Source: Rhineura floridana (taxonomy: Eukaryota > Chordata > Lepidosauria > Squamata > Rhineuridae). From it: a stretch of DNA of 64,000 nt. Of the stretch, positions 1-19,884 are shown one piece after another (positions within the stretch are counted from its first letter, which is position 1; each line of letters opens with the position of its first letter). The stretch covers positions 224,360,943 to 224,424,942 of the forward strand of contig NC_084482.1 of assembly GCF_030035675.1 (NCBI RefSeq), written 5' to 3'. The position numbers were made by a program, and so were the translations under genes. The notes beneath the pieces were generated by a model, which saw only the letters and a program-made list of their open reading frames with translations, had not been told where the DNA came from and searched no databases.

Positions 1-3000
1 GGTTTTCAAAACACTGCCCAAGATCTGACTCCTGCACACAAGAGGAAAAGAAACTGAAATGTATATACTTACCCAATTTATGAGATTTTCAGATAAATGA
101 GGGGGGGGGAAACCACCATTTTGTTTTCTAGACACAGCCTCAAGTCAATGAAACTGAAACAATCCTGGCTTCTCTGATTGGTTGCAATGCTGAACGGGCG
201 GGGTTAAAGCTACAAAGTGCTATAGCACTGTAGTACTGTTTAAAGAAAGATTTAATAGTCAGGGGGGCGGCTAACGTTTTTATGTATATCTCGAGAACCG
301 GACCACCTAGAAACTTAATTTTTTAAAAAAATTAAAGGTGAGAATCCGGGTCACCTAAAGGGCTACCCGGGCGCCGGGTGGCATGCAAAGAATCTGGGTA
401 AAACCCGGCTAACCGGGCAATATGGCAACCCTACTGTAGAGGCTTTTAAGCAGAGGCTGGATGCTCCCCCCCCTCCCACAGGGATGGATTCACCACCCCA
501 ACTCAGGGATAGGCTAGATGACCTTTGATGTCCCTTCCAGGACTGAAAGAGGAATAAAAAGGACCCTCCTCCTCTGTCCTTCAGAGCAGTCTGGGGGCCA
601 TATTAGTCCATTGCAGCAACAGGAATTCCTGTGGCCCTTGAAAGCAGGGCCGGGGAACCATTTGTTTCAGGCCGAGGGCCGTATTCCCTTCGGGGCAGCC
701 ATTTGGGGGCCACATGTCACTGGTGGGCAGAGCAGCAAGTGTGAATTTAAGGTTTCCCTCCTAGCAAAAGCTCGCAAGGAGGGGGCAAAGCAAGGCCAGT
801 AAGCAGGCAGATGTAACTGTCAATCAACCAAAAAAGGGGAGTGAAAACCCCAAGGGACACCCCCTCATTTCCCTCCCGCCCCCCTCAAAAAAGGTAATGA
901 AAGGCAAGCAAGGGGTGGTGCTCAGGGGGAGGGCACAGTTTAGCAGGATATTCTCCTTCTGTCCTGCTGGAAAGTCTGCATCCTCTGAGCATGGAAAGAT
1001 GGTCCCTCGCAGGGAGAGTGATGGCTGCAGGCAGAAGAGAGAGAGAGAGAAAGAGGAACACATCACTATGGGGAGGGGGAAATAATCCCAGCCAGGCTTT
1101 GGGGCCATCACCTTGGATATGGGGCCAACCCAAAATACCAAGGCAGTGGGGGGGGCACTGCACAATCCCTGCCATGATTGACTCCCCCCCCTCAGGTGAA
1201 ATCCCACCCACACAGCACAGAGCGTGGAGCAAGCACCTCTTTCATTCTTTAATAAAGTTACTTCTATTTCCCAGTGTGTGTTCATTCAGGAGAAGGTGAG
1301 CCCTAAACCGGTACCTTGGCCACTGACCATGACTACTGTGTCAATTGGGGATTTTGCCTAAAGGCTCCAAGGCAAGGAGTGTCTGTTTATCTCTTCCCAT
1401 TTGGGAATCCTTGGCAGTTTTCTGGGCTCTGAGCTTCCCCTTCGCTCAGGGTGGTTAACCAGTTTAAGGGGCTGTGGCAGTCTACCTTATACTGCAGGGC
1501 TGTTGTGAGCGGGCACAGCCTTAGCAGGGAAGGATATTTTGCCAGGATCAATTGTCCCGGGTGGGGAATTGGCTCCTGGGACGAGGGAGGGGCTCCAGGG
1601 ACTGGCACCCCTCCATCACACCCTCCTTTTGCGTAATACAAAGACTGAAAGCAAACCAGAGCTTCTTGCAAAAGGGGAGTCCCTTCTCAGGGCTGACTAG
1701 TGACAAGGTTGCCAGGGATTTCATCTCATCTCCTGCACCGATAGATCAGCATGTGATGGAACATGTGGGAACGTCGCTAATAAATATTTTGATGTAATTG
1801 ATTTTCTTTTTATGGCCACAACTCCTTGATTTTGAAGCATGTATCGCCCAAGATTCAAATCTTTCTCACAGTTGGAAAGACTAACCTGATGTTTCACAGG
1901 TATGCTTTCCTAGAGGTCATGTGACAATCACTTATGAGCCAAATGGTTTTTCAGAGCACCCTTTTATCTGCCAGAAGTGGAGTCATTTGTCAAAAGTCTA
2001 GGACGACTTTAGAGAGAAGAGACAGAACTGGGAATGCAAAAAGGAAATCAACCGAGAAACCTGATGTCTTGCAAAGATGATGTCTTTTTTAAAATAAACC
2101 GAAATAAGTAATTATGCCAGTTATTAAACTGGAAACAAACACGTCAGTAAAATAAATAGGAAATCAAACTGTCCATGTGTAAAATCTAAATGGATGTTAC
2201 ATTATTAAACCAGAAACATGCATTTAAATAAAAAAATATATAGAAACTGTTCTAAAAACCTAAATGGAATGTGTGTTATTGGTTTTTCTCATTACAGTGT
2301 TGCAAGAAAACCTGTACTTGGTTGAATTTTCTCTTCTCTTAAAGATACAGAATCATTCTCAGGCCCTGAGCCTGGCAACCCTAACAAATGCACATCCCCT
2401 TCATGTCATGGGGCCCAGAGCACGCATGATGTTGAGGACTCTGCTGCTGCCCCTCCAAGGACTTATGCACATGTGTACAAAGCTGGGGATCCCACGCGAG
2501 AATTACTGCATACACGGGCTGCACATGCGAATTCTCACCCGCAGCTCCTCCTGGCCCTGTGATCAGGCGGAATGAGAGGTGTGCTTCATTTTTTTCTTAC
2601 GTTGGGGATGAGGGAACAGGGATCAGGTTCTGCTTCTCCTGAGCACCTCCTCCAAACTCCAGACCTCTTCTGGCACAGCTTCTTCCTGCTTCCTGGGATT
2701 CAGCCTCACAGGTTGTCTAGTTCTGGCTTGCTGCTAATCTCCTCCACTACTCCCTCCCTCAGGATTCCTCCCTCAAGGCCTGGGCCCACACCACTCCTAC
2801 GCCTTTCCCTGGGGTACCCGGGGTGCCAAACTGCCAAGAGGAGTTTCTGGGCGTGGTCCACTGGATGTGGGTCACACCCTCTGCTGCACTCACGGAAGAT
2901 GACACAAATGTACATGCCCTTCATGTCATGAGCAAATGTGCACCCTCTTTGGCAGATGGAGGGGGGAGGAGTGCCCAAAGATAAATCGGGGGTCACACAC

Positions 3001-3560
3001 CTGACAAATTCAATATCAGACAGGTGAAGCTTTCCCCATCATTTTAGTTCTGGACTAGAAAAGGCTTCCTCTGTTTAATATCTGCCTGCCACTCAGCTGT
3101 TAAAGGCATGAGAGCCCTGCTCTCCTTCAGCGCCAACCAGAATCCATGCAAAGAACTCCAATTTCATGAGCTATAAATGAGTTGTGTATTGTTTTGTATC
3201 TTAGCTGGGGGATTGTTTTATCCTCTTGAAATGGTAACCCCGGGACCTCCTGGTGGATAAGAAACACTCACGAGAATTCTGCTTTCAGGCTTCCATCTTC
3301 AAGCACACTTAAGAAGCAGCAGAATTAAACTCTCTCATACCTTTATTGAGCATTTGCTGTGATTTCTTTTTGGGCGGGTAATGCGACCACAAGGGAGCAT
3401 TCATCCTGATTTGCTTGCAGGATGTTCACAGGTCTTGGGAGTGCACTGTGAGCGCTCACCACAGTAACGCGAGAGTCCCAGATGGAAGGCATTAGGAAGG
3501 AGATCTGTCTCTGGCTGGACTCGGTCACTTCAGACTGCAAGAGGTCTGTAGCAGAGTGGG
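1..3560. other. Gene-poor stretch with old repeats
   Basis: No reading frame here has splice context or recognisable domains. The end near 433 reads, on the minus strand, as the common hAT-like terminus beginning TAGGGTTGCCATATTGCC, so 1-433 may include a degraded non-autonomous hAT element. About 645-745 resembles a common dispersed reptile repeat with paired CAGGGCCGGGGAACC-like and GGGGGCCACATG motifs. The rest (1300-3500), including an AT-rich patch at 2050-2330, shows nothing I can name. Confidence 0.4.
434..540 (+). mobile_element. CR1 LINE 3'-end fragment
   Basis: The stretch reads like the terminal part of a CR1 3' UTR: 'aggcttttaagcagaggctg' followed by 'ggctagatgacctttgatg' and 'tcccttccaggactg'. 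These are the usual last elements of amniote CR1 before the terminal short repeat. It is old and short. Confidence 0.55.
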
Positions 3561-3562
3561 AT

Positions 3563-3665
3563 GTTCCTCCATACAAAACAATGGAAATGGACTGCCTTCA
3601 AGTGGGTCCTGAGAGAGACCTATGGCGACCTCATGAATAGGGTTTTCATGGTAAGAGGTATTCAG
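3563..3665 (-). mobile_element. RTE/BovB-like 3'-end fragment
   Basis: The block 'aaatggactgccttcaagt' followed by 'cctatggcgacctcatgaat' is the reverse complement of the 3' end shared by BovB-type RTE LINEs and the SINEs that borrow that tail. A matching fragment lies in the same position upstream of the second GC-rich block at 22463-22570, so it belongs to the duplicated segment. Confidence 0.5.
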
Positions 3666-3779
3666 AGGTCCTTGCACAGAGAAATCTAACAGGTAAAGGA
3701 AACAGGGTTTAGGCTACCCTAAGCTGTTCCCTCGAAGCCCTTTTTTTAAAATGTGCATGGCATTTTTATTTTTTAATAT

Positions 3780-4165
3780 GGGGAAGGGTCACCGCCCGGC
3801 CAGAAAAGGGCTTCCCGACTCCCTTCGCTCTCCCTGTGAAGCAGCCGAGGAGCTCCAGCCACTTTAAGGGTTAACAAAGGACAACGGAGCGGAAGGGAAG
3901 AGCCAAAGGAGGGAAGTCCCTTTCCTGCCCCGCCTCTCGGTGAGAAATGAAGGCGGGAATCATGGAGCAGTTTTTGTGCGCAGCGATGTTGGCGAGCGGG
4001 GCTGCGCGGGGGGAGTCTGGAGACAAAGGTATGCTTTGGGGGCAGAGGGGAGGGTGGGAGAGGGCGAGGACCCCCCTGAAGCGCCCCCTCCCCGCAGCGC
4101 CCCCTCCCCGCAGACCCTCCAGATCGGAGGCTGCAGCTCTGCCCCTCCCGTCTGCCTCCCCCCTG
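3780..4165 (+). promoter_or_regulatory. GC-rich promoter/first-exon-like block of KRAB-ZNF locus (copy A)
   Basis: This is a GC- and CpG-rich island in an otherwise AT-rich region. It contains a short open stretch starting at ATG 3947 and ending at a good splice donor (GACAAAG|GTATGC at about 4027). Its position 1.7 kb upstream of a KRAB-A exon fits a first exon of a KRAB zinc-finger gene. Related blocks lie at 22690-23040 (+) and 57210-57480 (-), with the same donor. No transcript evidence is available, so whether it is coding or 5' UTR is unknown. Confidence 0.5.
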
Positions 4166-4474
4166 AGCTGGGCTGGTTCAGCTGTGATAGCTGAATAGAG
4201 AGGCTACACTTTCAATACTGCCATTCTGCCAGCCCTCCCCAGTTTCCAGTTCGGTTGGAATTAAGGTCACCGTTTAATTTAGGAAAGCAGAAACGTGGCC
4301 CTGCCCTCCTTGTTTTAGGGTAGCCCGGCAGACAAACTGTTTAGCGAGCGACGTTTTTCCTGCAACGGGTGCAAATTGGTGGGAGCTACTTCCTGCTCCC
4401 TCTTCCTACACCAGGTGTAAGTTCCCTACTAAATCAGAGGGCATTATCCAGTTTCTCCACACCACGCGCCTTTA

Positions 4475-4650
4475 TGGCACATCCACAGCGTACATGGAAA
4501 GCACATGGCTTCCTCTAAAGAGTCCTGGGTGCTGTAGTTTATGAAGGGTGCTGGGAATGTAGCACAGTGGGGAAAAGCTATTATTCAGGATTCGTTGGGG
4601 GAAGCCATGTGCCATTTGTGTTGAATGTGCTTTAAATGTCTGGTGTGATC
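4475..4650. mobile_element. Foldback MITE with long imperfect inverted repeats
   Basis: The left end 'ggcacatccacagcgtacat' and 'gcacatggcttcctc' is mirrored on the right by 'gggaagccatgtgcc' and 'gtctggtgtgatc'. The arrangement is the same as in the longer palindromic element at 21105-21405. There is no coding capacity. Family is probably hAT-like but unproven. Confidence 0.5.
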
Positions 4651-4689
4651 ATACACTTCTATCCTGTTTCCTTTAAGCTTTTTTTCTGC

Positions 4690-5560
4690 TGCAAAAATCC
4701 CCAAATGTTGCCACCTTGGAGTAGTTTGGTTGCCCATTTCTCTACCTCTTCCACCTGTAGAATGCTATTTTTGCAGTCAGGCAACCAGAACTGTAGACAG
4801 CATTCCAAGTAGGATCACATCTTAAATGTGTATAATGGCGTTATGATATTGGCAGTTTTCTTTTCCAGCTGTGTCTTAATGATCCCTCACATGGAATTCA
4901 CCAATTTCACAGCTATAACATCAGTATCTTAATAGAGGCATCTGCTATGACCTCAGGGTCTCTCTCCTGTCAGTCACCACCTGTTTAGTTTCGATTTTTT
5001 ACTTCTGTGCATCACTTTACGCTTGCTTACATTTAATTGCATTTGCTCTTTAATACTGAAGCCTGCTTGGAGAGTTCCTTTTGGAGTTCCTCACAATCCT
5101 TCTTTATTTTAATCACCCTGAACTTGATATCAATAGTAAAGTTGTTTACATCACTTTTCACCCCAAATCCATGTCATTTAGAAACAAGTTTAAAAGCACA
5201 GGTCCTAATCCCGAAGATTGGCGGGGGGGGGGGAGCACTTCTTACATCCCTCTATTGGGAGAACTATTCATTTATTCCGACTTTCTCCTTCCTGATCTTT
5301 AAACACTTCCTGATGCATGAGAGCATATTTCCTCGTATCCCATGATTGCTGTGTTCCACTCCATGTTTAGTAATTCTGTCTTTAATAATATTTTCCACTA
5401 CTTTTCCCGGAACAGCTAATAGGCCTCTGATTTCCCAAATATCTTCTGTGTCCTTTTGGCTTTCAAATTGTAATACGTTTGCCAGTCCATATGGTAGCAA
5501 GTCTTTGGTAGAAGGTGCATATTTTTGTTAGAAGATCAGCCATGTCACATTTGGGTTGTT
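4690..5560 (-). mobile_element. Old CR1 LINE, reverse-transcriptase C-terminal part
   Basis: On the minus strand the conceptual protein retains CR1 reverse-transcriptase motifs, e.g. VPGKVVENIIKDRITKHG and SNHGIRGNMLSCIRKCLK, which align with VPGKLVESIIKARLTKHIE and SHGIRGEVLLWIRNWLR in the younger CR1 copies at 17-19 kb and 53-54 kb. The 4740-4860 part matches the CR1 segment around 'aaccagaactgta'. It is highly diverged and shared with the other two copies of this segment (24425-24790 and 55450-55830). Confidence 0.7.
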
Positions 5561-5726
5561 TTCAGACCTCTCAGGTAGATGCTGTTTGGACCTGAGATGA
5601 TTTGTGAACACTAAAGGAAAAGATCTCACTTGCCCCTTCTCTCTTCAGAGTGCGAGTGGAGGGCAGATGATGTCCACACCTTGCCTGGGAGTATGAATGA
5701 GGAAAGCAATGGTTTTCTTCTTCCAG

Positions 5727-5858
5727 GGACGGGTGACCTTTGAGGAAGTGTCCTTGTACTTCACCCAGGAGGAACGGGCTCAGCTGGATCCAGACTAGAG
5801 AGCTCTGTACAAGGAGATCATGCAGGAGATTCCTGAGATGGCGACCTGTTCTGTTAGA
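5727..5858 (+). pseudogene. KRAB-A box exon with in-frame stop (copy A)
   Basis: After a clear acceptor (ttttcttcttccag), the frame reads GRVTFEEVSLYFTQEERAQL, then DPD, a stop, and RALYKEIMQE. This is a KRAB A box, which in tetrapod KRAB zinc-finger proteins recruits the TRIM28 corepressor. The family core (VTFE-V-V-F, EW, LD, Q-LYR-VM-E) is recognisable, but W is replaced by R in 'EE(W)', and the usual Gln before RALY is the TAG at 5796-5798. The same TAG occurs in the copies at 24923 (+) and 55322 (-). It probably belonged to the zinc-finger array at 8.8-17 kb. Confidence 0.75.
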
Positions 5859-6214
5859 ATTAGGAGAGGTTAAGGATAGCCTTCTTACTCCCTTCCTGGC
5901 ACTATGCTTCACAAATCTGACCCACTATGCATTTCATATTATCCCGTAGAGCTGCCAACATTTCCTGGACCCCCTTTTGCCAGACAGGAAGACTCTGGGG
6001 GGCCAGTTTAGTGCTTATAATTCTGGGATCGTAGCGACAGCACATCCTACGCTTCCCAGCCAGAGCCCTCTTTAACTTAATGTAAGGCGGAAAACCAACA
6101 CTCTCCCTCTATTGCTGCCACCAATCTGCAGAGTCAGCTTTTCTTTAGCACCTCAAAATCCTTTTACTGGGTAGTGGGGCACCCACGTTTTAGCTCAAGG
6201 ATCTACCTGATCCA

Positions 6215-6445
6215 AAGTCACTACTTACCTCCAGGATATTGGTTCTCTCAGGAGTAAAGCTGTTTGGCTGGTCCACTGCAGGCTTTTTCCTGATGGTGGA
6301 TGAGGCACAAAGGCTGCATATCTCAGCCCACCTTTTAAGGGTATTCTTGGAGGTCGCTGTTTCATAGGGTCACCATAAGTTGTTGTCAACTTGGAGGCAC
6401 ATAACAACAAAGGTTTGTGGAGCACTGGGCTCTCTTGGATCAATT
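6215..6445 (-). other. Unidentified exon-like segment, RTE tail inserted (copy A)
   Basis: This matches 25390-25600 (-) and 54630-54830 (+). On the minus strand the better copies encode a frame containing CSLCASSTIRKNPAVDQPN and end at a strong splice-donor-like sequence (CTGGAGGTAAGTAG). In this copy a roughly 70-bp RTE 3' end (about 6340-6410) interrupts the frame. I do not recognise the protein. It may be an exon of an unknown gene or part of an unclassified repeat. Confidence 0.4.
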
Positions 6446-6459
6446 AAAGCTGGACTCGA

Positions 6460-8400
6460 GTAGTGTAGGTGTGTGTGTGTTATGTATCTTCAAGTCGATT
6501 ACGACTTATGGTGACCCTATGAATCAGTGACCTCCAAGAGCATCTGTCATGAACCACACTGCTCAGATCTTATAAGTTCAGGTCTGTGGCTTCCTTTATG
6601 GAATCAATCCGTCTCTTGTTTGGTCTTCCTCTTTTTCTACTCCCTTCTGTTTTTCCCAGCATTATTGTCTTTTCTAGTGAATCATGTCTTCTCATTATGT
6701 GTCCAAAGTATGATAACCTCAGTTTTATCATTTTAGCTTCTAGTAATAGTTCTCGTTTAATTTGTTCTAACACCCAATTATTTGTCTTTTTCACAGTCCA
6801 TGGTATCTGTAAAGCTCTTTTCCAACACCACATTTCAAATGAGTTGATTTTTCTCTTACCTGCTTTTTTCACTGTCCAACTTTCACATCCATACATAGAG
6901 ATCGGGAATACCATGGTCTGGATGATCCTGACTTTAGCGTTCAGTGATGCATCTTTGCATTTGAGGACCTTTTCTAGTTCTCTCACAGCTGCCCTCCCCA
7001 GTCCTAGCCTTCTTCTGATTTCTTGAACATTGTCTCCATTTTCATTAAGGACTGTGCCAAGGAATTGATAATCCTTGACAAGTTCAATGTCCTCATTGTC
7101 AACTGTAAAGTTACATAAATCTTCTGTTGTCATTACTTTAGTTTTTTTGATGTTCAGCTGTAGTCCTGCTTTTATGCTTTCCTCTTGAACTTTCATCAGC
7201 ATTCGTTTTAAATCATTACTGGTTTCTGCTATTCATTCATTCATCATTTATTGATATTTCTCCGTCTACTTTTCACACCTCCATCTTGGTCCAATCCTGC
7301 TTTCCGTATGATATGTTCTGCATATAGATTAAACTAATGTGTCTCACACCCTTTCCGATGGGGAACCAATCGGTTTCTCCATATTCCGTCTACAACAGTA
7401 GCCTCCTGTGCAGAGCAGTAGTTCGAAAATTACTGCATTCTTTGGGATCCCCTTTCTTTGGAGTTGGGATGCATATTAAATGCTTCCAGTCTGTGGGCCA
7501 TTGTTTTCTTTTCCATATTTGTTGACAAAGTTTTGTCAAAATTTCGACAGATTCAGTCTGAGTAGCTTGTAGCAACTCTACTAGCATGCCATCTGTTCCT
7601 GGTGATTTGTTTCTTCCAAATATTTTAAGAGCAGCTTTCACCTCACATTCTAAAATTTCTGGTTCTTCATCATATGGTTCCTCCATGAACAAATCTGTCA
7701 TCCTGTCATCTCTTTTATAGAGTTCTTCATTGTATTGCTTCCATCTTCCTTTTATTTCATCTCATTCAGTCAGTGTGTTCCCCTGTTGATTATTCAACAT
7801 CCCTACTCTTGGTCTAAATTTCCCTTTAATTTCTTCCTGTACTCCTGCGTTAAATTTCTCAGTTTCCTCTTCTTCTATGTTTGCCGTTGGAGCATAGACT
7901 TAGATGTTGGTTATGTTGATAGGTTTCCCATTTAATCTCATTGAAATCACTCACTCAGACCTTGCGTTGTAGCTTCTAATTGCTCCTACTACGTCACTTC
8001 TCACTATTAGAGCAACCCCAATTCTTCTAAATTTATCATTTCCTGCATAAAATATTTTGTAGTTGCCTGATTGAAAACGTCCCATTCCCGCCCATTTTAA
8101 TTCACTCACGCCATGTATTGTAATGTTGATGCATTCCATTTCTTGCGTGACAATTTCTAACTTTCCCTGGTTCATGCTTCTCACATTCCATGTTCCTATT
8201 GTGTGCATTGTACAACTCCGGACTCTCCTTTCGCATCTGTGTGCATCAGCCTCTGGGCTCCCTTTCAGCTTTGACCCAGCTGCATCATTAGTCACAGTGC
8301 TACTTGTCCTTGTCCTTTGTTCTTCTCCAGTAGCTCGCAGAGTGCCATCTGTCCTGGGGGGTCTCATCTTCCAGCACTGTCTTGGGTTGTACATAACATT
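6460..8400 (-). mobile_element. BovB-like RTE LINE, internally deleted
   Basis: On the minus strand the order is: endonuclease start (8215-7950; IGTWNVRSMNQGKLEIV, GVSELKWAGMGRF, RIGVALIV), a jump to the linker (KGRWKQYNEELYK, about 7730), early reverse transcriptase (7700-7390; CQQIWKRKQWPTDWKH, PKKGDPKECSNFRT), then the C-terminal part (7202-6570; LNIKKTKVM, MVFPISMYGCESWTVKKAG, FGHIMRRHDSLEKTIMLGK). These are hallmark BovB/RTE strings. The middle of the endonuclease and the YADD-bearing reverse-transcriptase core are missing, so the copy is dead. It lies between the KRAB exon and the zinc-finger exon. Confidence 0.85.
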
Positions 8401-8741
8401 TTGGGAGGGAGGGAGGGAGGGAGGGGATGGGGATGTGAGTTGCCCTCTGGGCAGTGGAAAAGACCATGTTCCTGTCAGACAGGATCCATCCTAGGGTTGT
8501 AAATTCCAGCTGTGCATAGGTACTGGGCTGTCCACCTTAAATGGAGGAACAAGAGAGCAGATGTTTGTTACAATTCTCTCTCTGTGTGTCTCTTTTCACA
8601 ACCTGTTACCAAGCACCTACTGCTAAACTAACTCCGTACAAGGCCTCGAGCTTTGACAGTTAAACTCAACAGAGCTCCCAGAAATATGTTTTCAAAGTAC
8701 AAATCATAATATATCCACAGGATTTCTCCACAGCATTTTAT

Positions 8742-16427
<7,686 letters not shown>

Positions 16428-16433
<6 letters not shown>

Positions 16434-16704
16434 CGACTTATGGAAGAATCTCCCTGAGGAGATACGCCTGGCGCCAACACTACTATCCTTTCGGCGCCAG
16501 GTTAAAACTTTCCTCTTCGCCCAGGCATTTTAATATGTTTTTAGTATGTTGTTGGGATTGTTTTAATTCTTAGAAAATTTAAACTTATAATGTGTTTTAA
16601 ATTGTTATGTGTTTATTGTATTTTGATGTTAGTCTTGTGAACCGCCCACAGAGCTTCGGCTATGGGGCGGTATATAAGTTTAATAAATAAAATAAATAAA
16701 TAAA
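16428..16704 (+). mobile_element. Short 5'-truncated L2 LINE tail
   Basis: It begins with the last L2 coding stretch and passes through 'tatggggcggtatataag' to a tail of AATAAATAAA repeats, the L2 3' end. It is flanked by a 7-bp direct repeat (TTCAGTG) derived from the finger sequence. Confidence 0.8.
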
Positions 16705-16975
16705 TTCAGTGACAATAGCAACCTTACTTCGCATCAAAGAAGTCACACAAGGGACAAACTGTATAAATGCTTGGATTGTGGAAAGAGCTTCAGGTGGAGT
16801 AGCATCCTTATAGTTCATCAGAGAAATCACAGAGGGAACAAACCTCTTAAATGTTTAGAGTGTGGAAAGACCTTCAGGTGGAGTAGTGCCTTTACTCAAC
16901 ATCTAACGGACGTCATCCAAAAGGGCCCGGGAGTTCCACCATTGCAGGCTCAGACCAGAGACCTATTCTATTCTA
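16705..16975 (+). pseudogene. 3' end of the zinc-finger array
   Basis: One partial finger and two more diverged ones ([29 protein letters not shown]) end the array. The last one lacks the final His spacing and runs into a non-finger tail ([18 protein letters not shown]) with a stop at 17026-17028. Their divergence from the homogeneous upstream fingers suggests that this is the ancestral C-terminus and that the homogeneous units expanded internally. Confidence 0.7.
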
Positions 16976-18218
16976 CATGCTGCACCAGACACCTGATTCC
17001 ACTAGAGCAAGATTACATAAGAACATAAGAAGAACCTGCTGAATCAGGCCAGTGGCCCATCTAGTCCAGCATCCTGTTCTCACAGTGGCCAACCAGGTGC
17101 CTGGGGGAAGCCTGCAAGCAGGACCCGAGTGCAAGAACACTCTCCCCTCCTGAGGCTTCCGGCAACTGGTTTTTAGAAGCATGCTGCCTCTGACTAGGGT
17201 GGCAGAGCACAGCCATCATGGCTAGTAGCCATTGATAGCCCTGTCCTCCATGAATTTGTCTAATCTTCTTTTAAAGCCATCCAAGCTGGTGGCCATTACT
17301 GCATCTTGTGGGAGCAAATTCCATAGTTAACTATGCGCTGAGTAAAGAAGTACTTCCTTTTGTCTGTCCTGAATCTTCCAACATTCAGCTTCTTTGAATG
17401 TCCACGAGTTCTAGTATTATGAGAGAGGGAGAAGAACTTTTCTCTATCCACTTTCTCAATGCCATGCATAATTTTATACACTTCTATCATGTCTCCTCTG
17501 ACCCGCCTTTTCTCTAAACTAAAAAGCCCCAAATGCTGCAACCTTTCCTCGTAAGGGAGTCGCTCCATCCCCTTGATCATTCTGGTTGCCCTCTTCTGAA
17601 CCTTTTCCAACTCTAAAATATCCTTTTGGAGATGAGGCGACCAGAACTGTACACAGTAGTCCAAATGCGGCCGCACCATAGATTTATACAACGGCATCAT
17701 GATATCGGCTGTTTTATTTTCAATACCTTTCCTAATGATCGCTAGCATGGAATTTGCCTTTTTCACAGCTGCCGCACACTGGGTCGACATTTTCATCATG
17801 CTGTCCACTACAACCCCGAGGTCTCTCTCCTGGTCGGTCACCGCCAGTTCAGACCCCATGAGCGTATATGTGAAATTCAGATTTTTTGCTCCAATATGCA
17901 TAATTTTACACTTGTTTATATTGAATTGCATTTGCCATGTTTCTGCCCATTCACTCAGTTTGGAGAGGTCTTTTTGGAGCTCTTCACAATCCCTTTTTGT
18001 TTTAACAACCCTGAACAATTTAGTGTCGTCAGCAAACTTGGCCACTTCACTGCTCACTCCTAATTCTAGGTCATTAATGAACAAGTTGAAAAGTACAGGT
18101 CCCAATACCGATCCTTGAGGGACTCCACTTTCTACAGCCCTCCATTGGGAGAACTGTCCATTTATTCCTACTCTCTGCTTTCTGCTTCTTAACCAATTTC
18201 TTATCCACAAGTGGACCT

Positions 18219-18930
18219 TGTGATGCGTCCTTCCCTGGCTCTCCCTGTCAGGTTCCTACCTGCGCGTGGCTACTGCCTGTCACTAGGCACCACCAGGGAC
18301 TCCACCAGTCCGGACCGCTCTCTCTTATGATTTCTCTCCCCGCTCTAGCACAGATCTCAACAGATCCCCCTGCTAGGCAACCACCAGTAACGTCCCAATA
18401 CTAGTATTCCCAGAGACTCTGAATACTGGTATTGTTATTCTCTTCACCGCTGCCACCCTTTGTTACAGTTCCCCTTCAGCCTTGGTCATTATCTTACCCT
18501 CCCTTCTGGTCTGTGAAACCCCAGCCAAGGATCAGGCCTTTGGTAAACCAAATTAAGTATTTATTACAGATAACAAAGCTAACAAGATTAACAAGATTTC
18601 TTCTTAAGGCACATAAGCATATGGTTTTACTCAATACTAATCCGAACTCCACCTCCCTCCTTCTTCACGCTCTCCTGGCAAACAACTCTCTCAAACCCCA
18701 CCAAGCAATCCACTCTTTCTCTTCTCCCCCCAGATTCCACAATTCACCACCTCACATTTACCCATTTTTACCTGTCATCCTTTCATTTATACTGTCAGCC
18801 ATTTTAAACATTCAGCCAATCATCAAGCATTCTATTGCCCATTCACTCCCCCTCCTCTTTCACTACTTACCATGTATACTCTAAACAACCAGCACTTACC
18901 ATATATACACTAATATATAGGAACATCACA
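18219..18930 (-). mobile_element. Solo LTR, 712 bp, with 5-bp target-site duplication
   Basis: The element has 7-bp inverted ends (TGTGATG ... CATCACA) and a 5-bp direct repeat GACCT on both sides (18214-18218 and 18931-18935). On its own strand it carries a TATA-like 'agtataaatgaaagg' and an AATAAA-type signal followed by a GC-rich 3' part. These traits fit a solo LTR of a retrovirus-like or Gypsy-like element; the family is not identified. It sits in a CR1 and looks whole as a solo LTR. Relatives lie at 27434, 35497, 49238 and 51333. Confidence 0.75.
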
Positions 18931-19884
18931 GACCTCTCCTTATTCTATGACTGCTAAGCTTCCTCAGAAGTCTTTGGTGAGGTACCTTGTCAAACGCTTT
19001 TTGAAAGTCTAAGTACACTATGTCCACTGGATCACCTCTATCTATATGCTTGTTGACACTCAAAGAATTCTAATAGGTTACTGAGACAGGACTTTCCCTT
19101 GCAGAAGCCATGCTGGCTCTGCTTCAGCAAGGCTTGTTCCTCTATGTGCTTAGTTAATCTAGCTTTAATAATACTTTCTACCAGTTTTCCAGGGACAGAA
19201 GTTAAGCTAACTGGCCTGTAATTTCCAGGGTCCCCTCTGGATCTGTTTTTGAAGATTGGCGTTACATTGGCCACTTTCCAGTCCTCAGGCACGGAGGAGG
19301 ACCTGAGGGACAAGTTACATATTTTAGTTAGCAGATCAGCAATTTCACCTTTGAGTTCTTTGAGAACTCTTGGGTGGATGCCATCCGGGCCTGGTGATTT
19401 GTCAGTTTTTATATTAGTTCCTCAGAATCCCTTCCTGCAAATGTTAGTTCAGGTTCAGGGATCTGCCCTATATCTTCCACTGTGAAGACAGATGCAAAGA
19501 ATTCATTTAGCTTCTCTGCAATCTCCTTATCATTCTTTAGTACACTGTTGACTCCCTTATCATCCAAGGGTCCAATCGCCTCCCTAGATGGTCTCGTGCT
19601 TTGAATGTATTTATAGAATTTTTTGTTGTTGGTTTTTATGTTCTTAGCAATGTGCTCAAATTCTTTTTTAGCATCCCTTATTGTCTTCTTGCATTTCTTT
19701 TGCCAGAGTTCGTGTTCTTTTTTATTTTCTTCATTCAGACAAGACTTCCATTTTCTGAAGGAAGACTTTTTGCCTCTAAGAGCTTCCTTGACTTTGCTCG
19801 TTAACCATGCTGGCATCTTCTTGGCCCTGGCGGTATCTTTTCTGATCTGCGGTATGCACTCCAGTTGAGCTTCTAATATAGTGT

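Noticed and set aside
824-1299. 100-150 codon frames on both strands near the window start
   Set aside because: Low-complexity, purine/pyrimidine-rich sequence with no homology or splice sites.
8400-8430. (GGGA)n run as a CRISPR-like or regulatory array
   Set aside because: A simple repeat of about 25 bases with no spacers; at most a G-quadruplex candidate.
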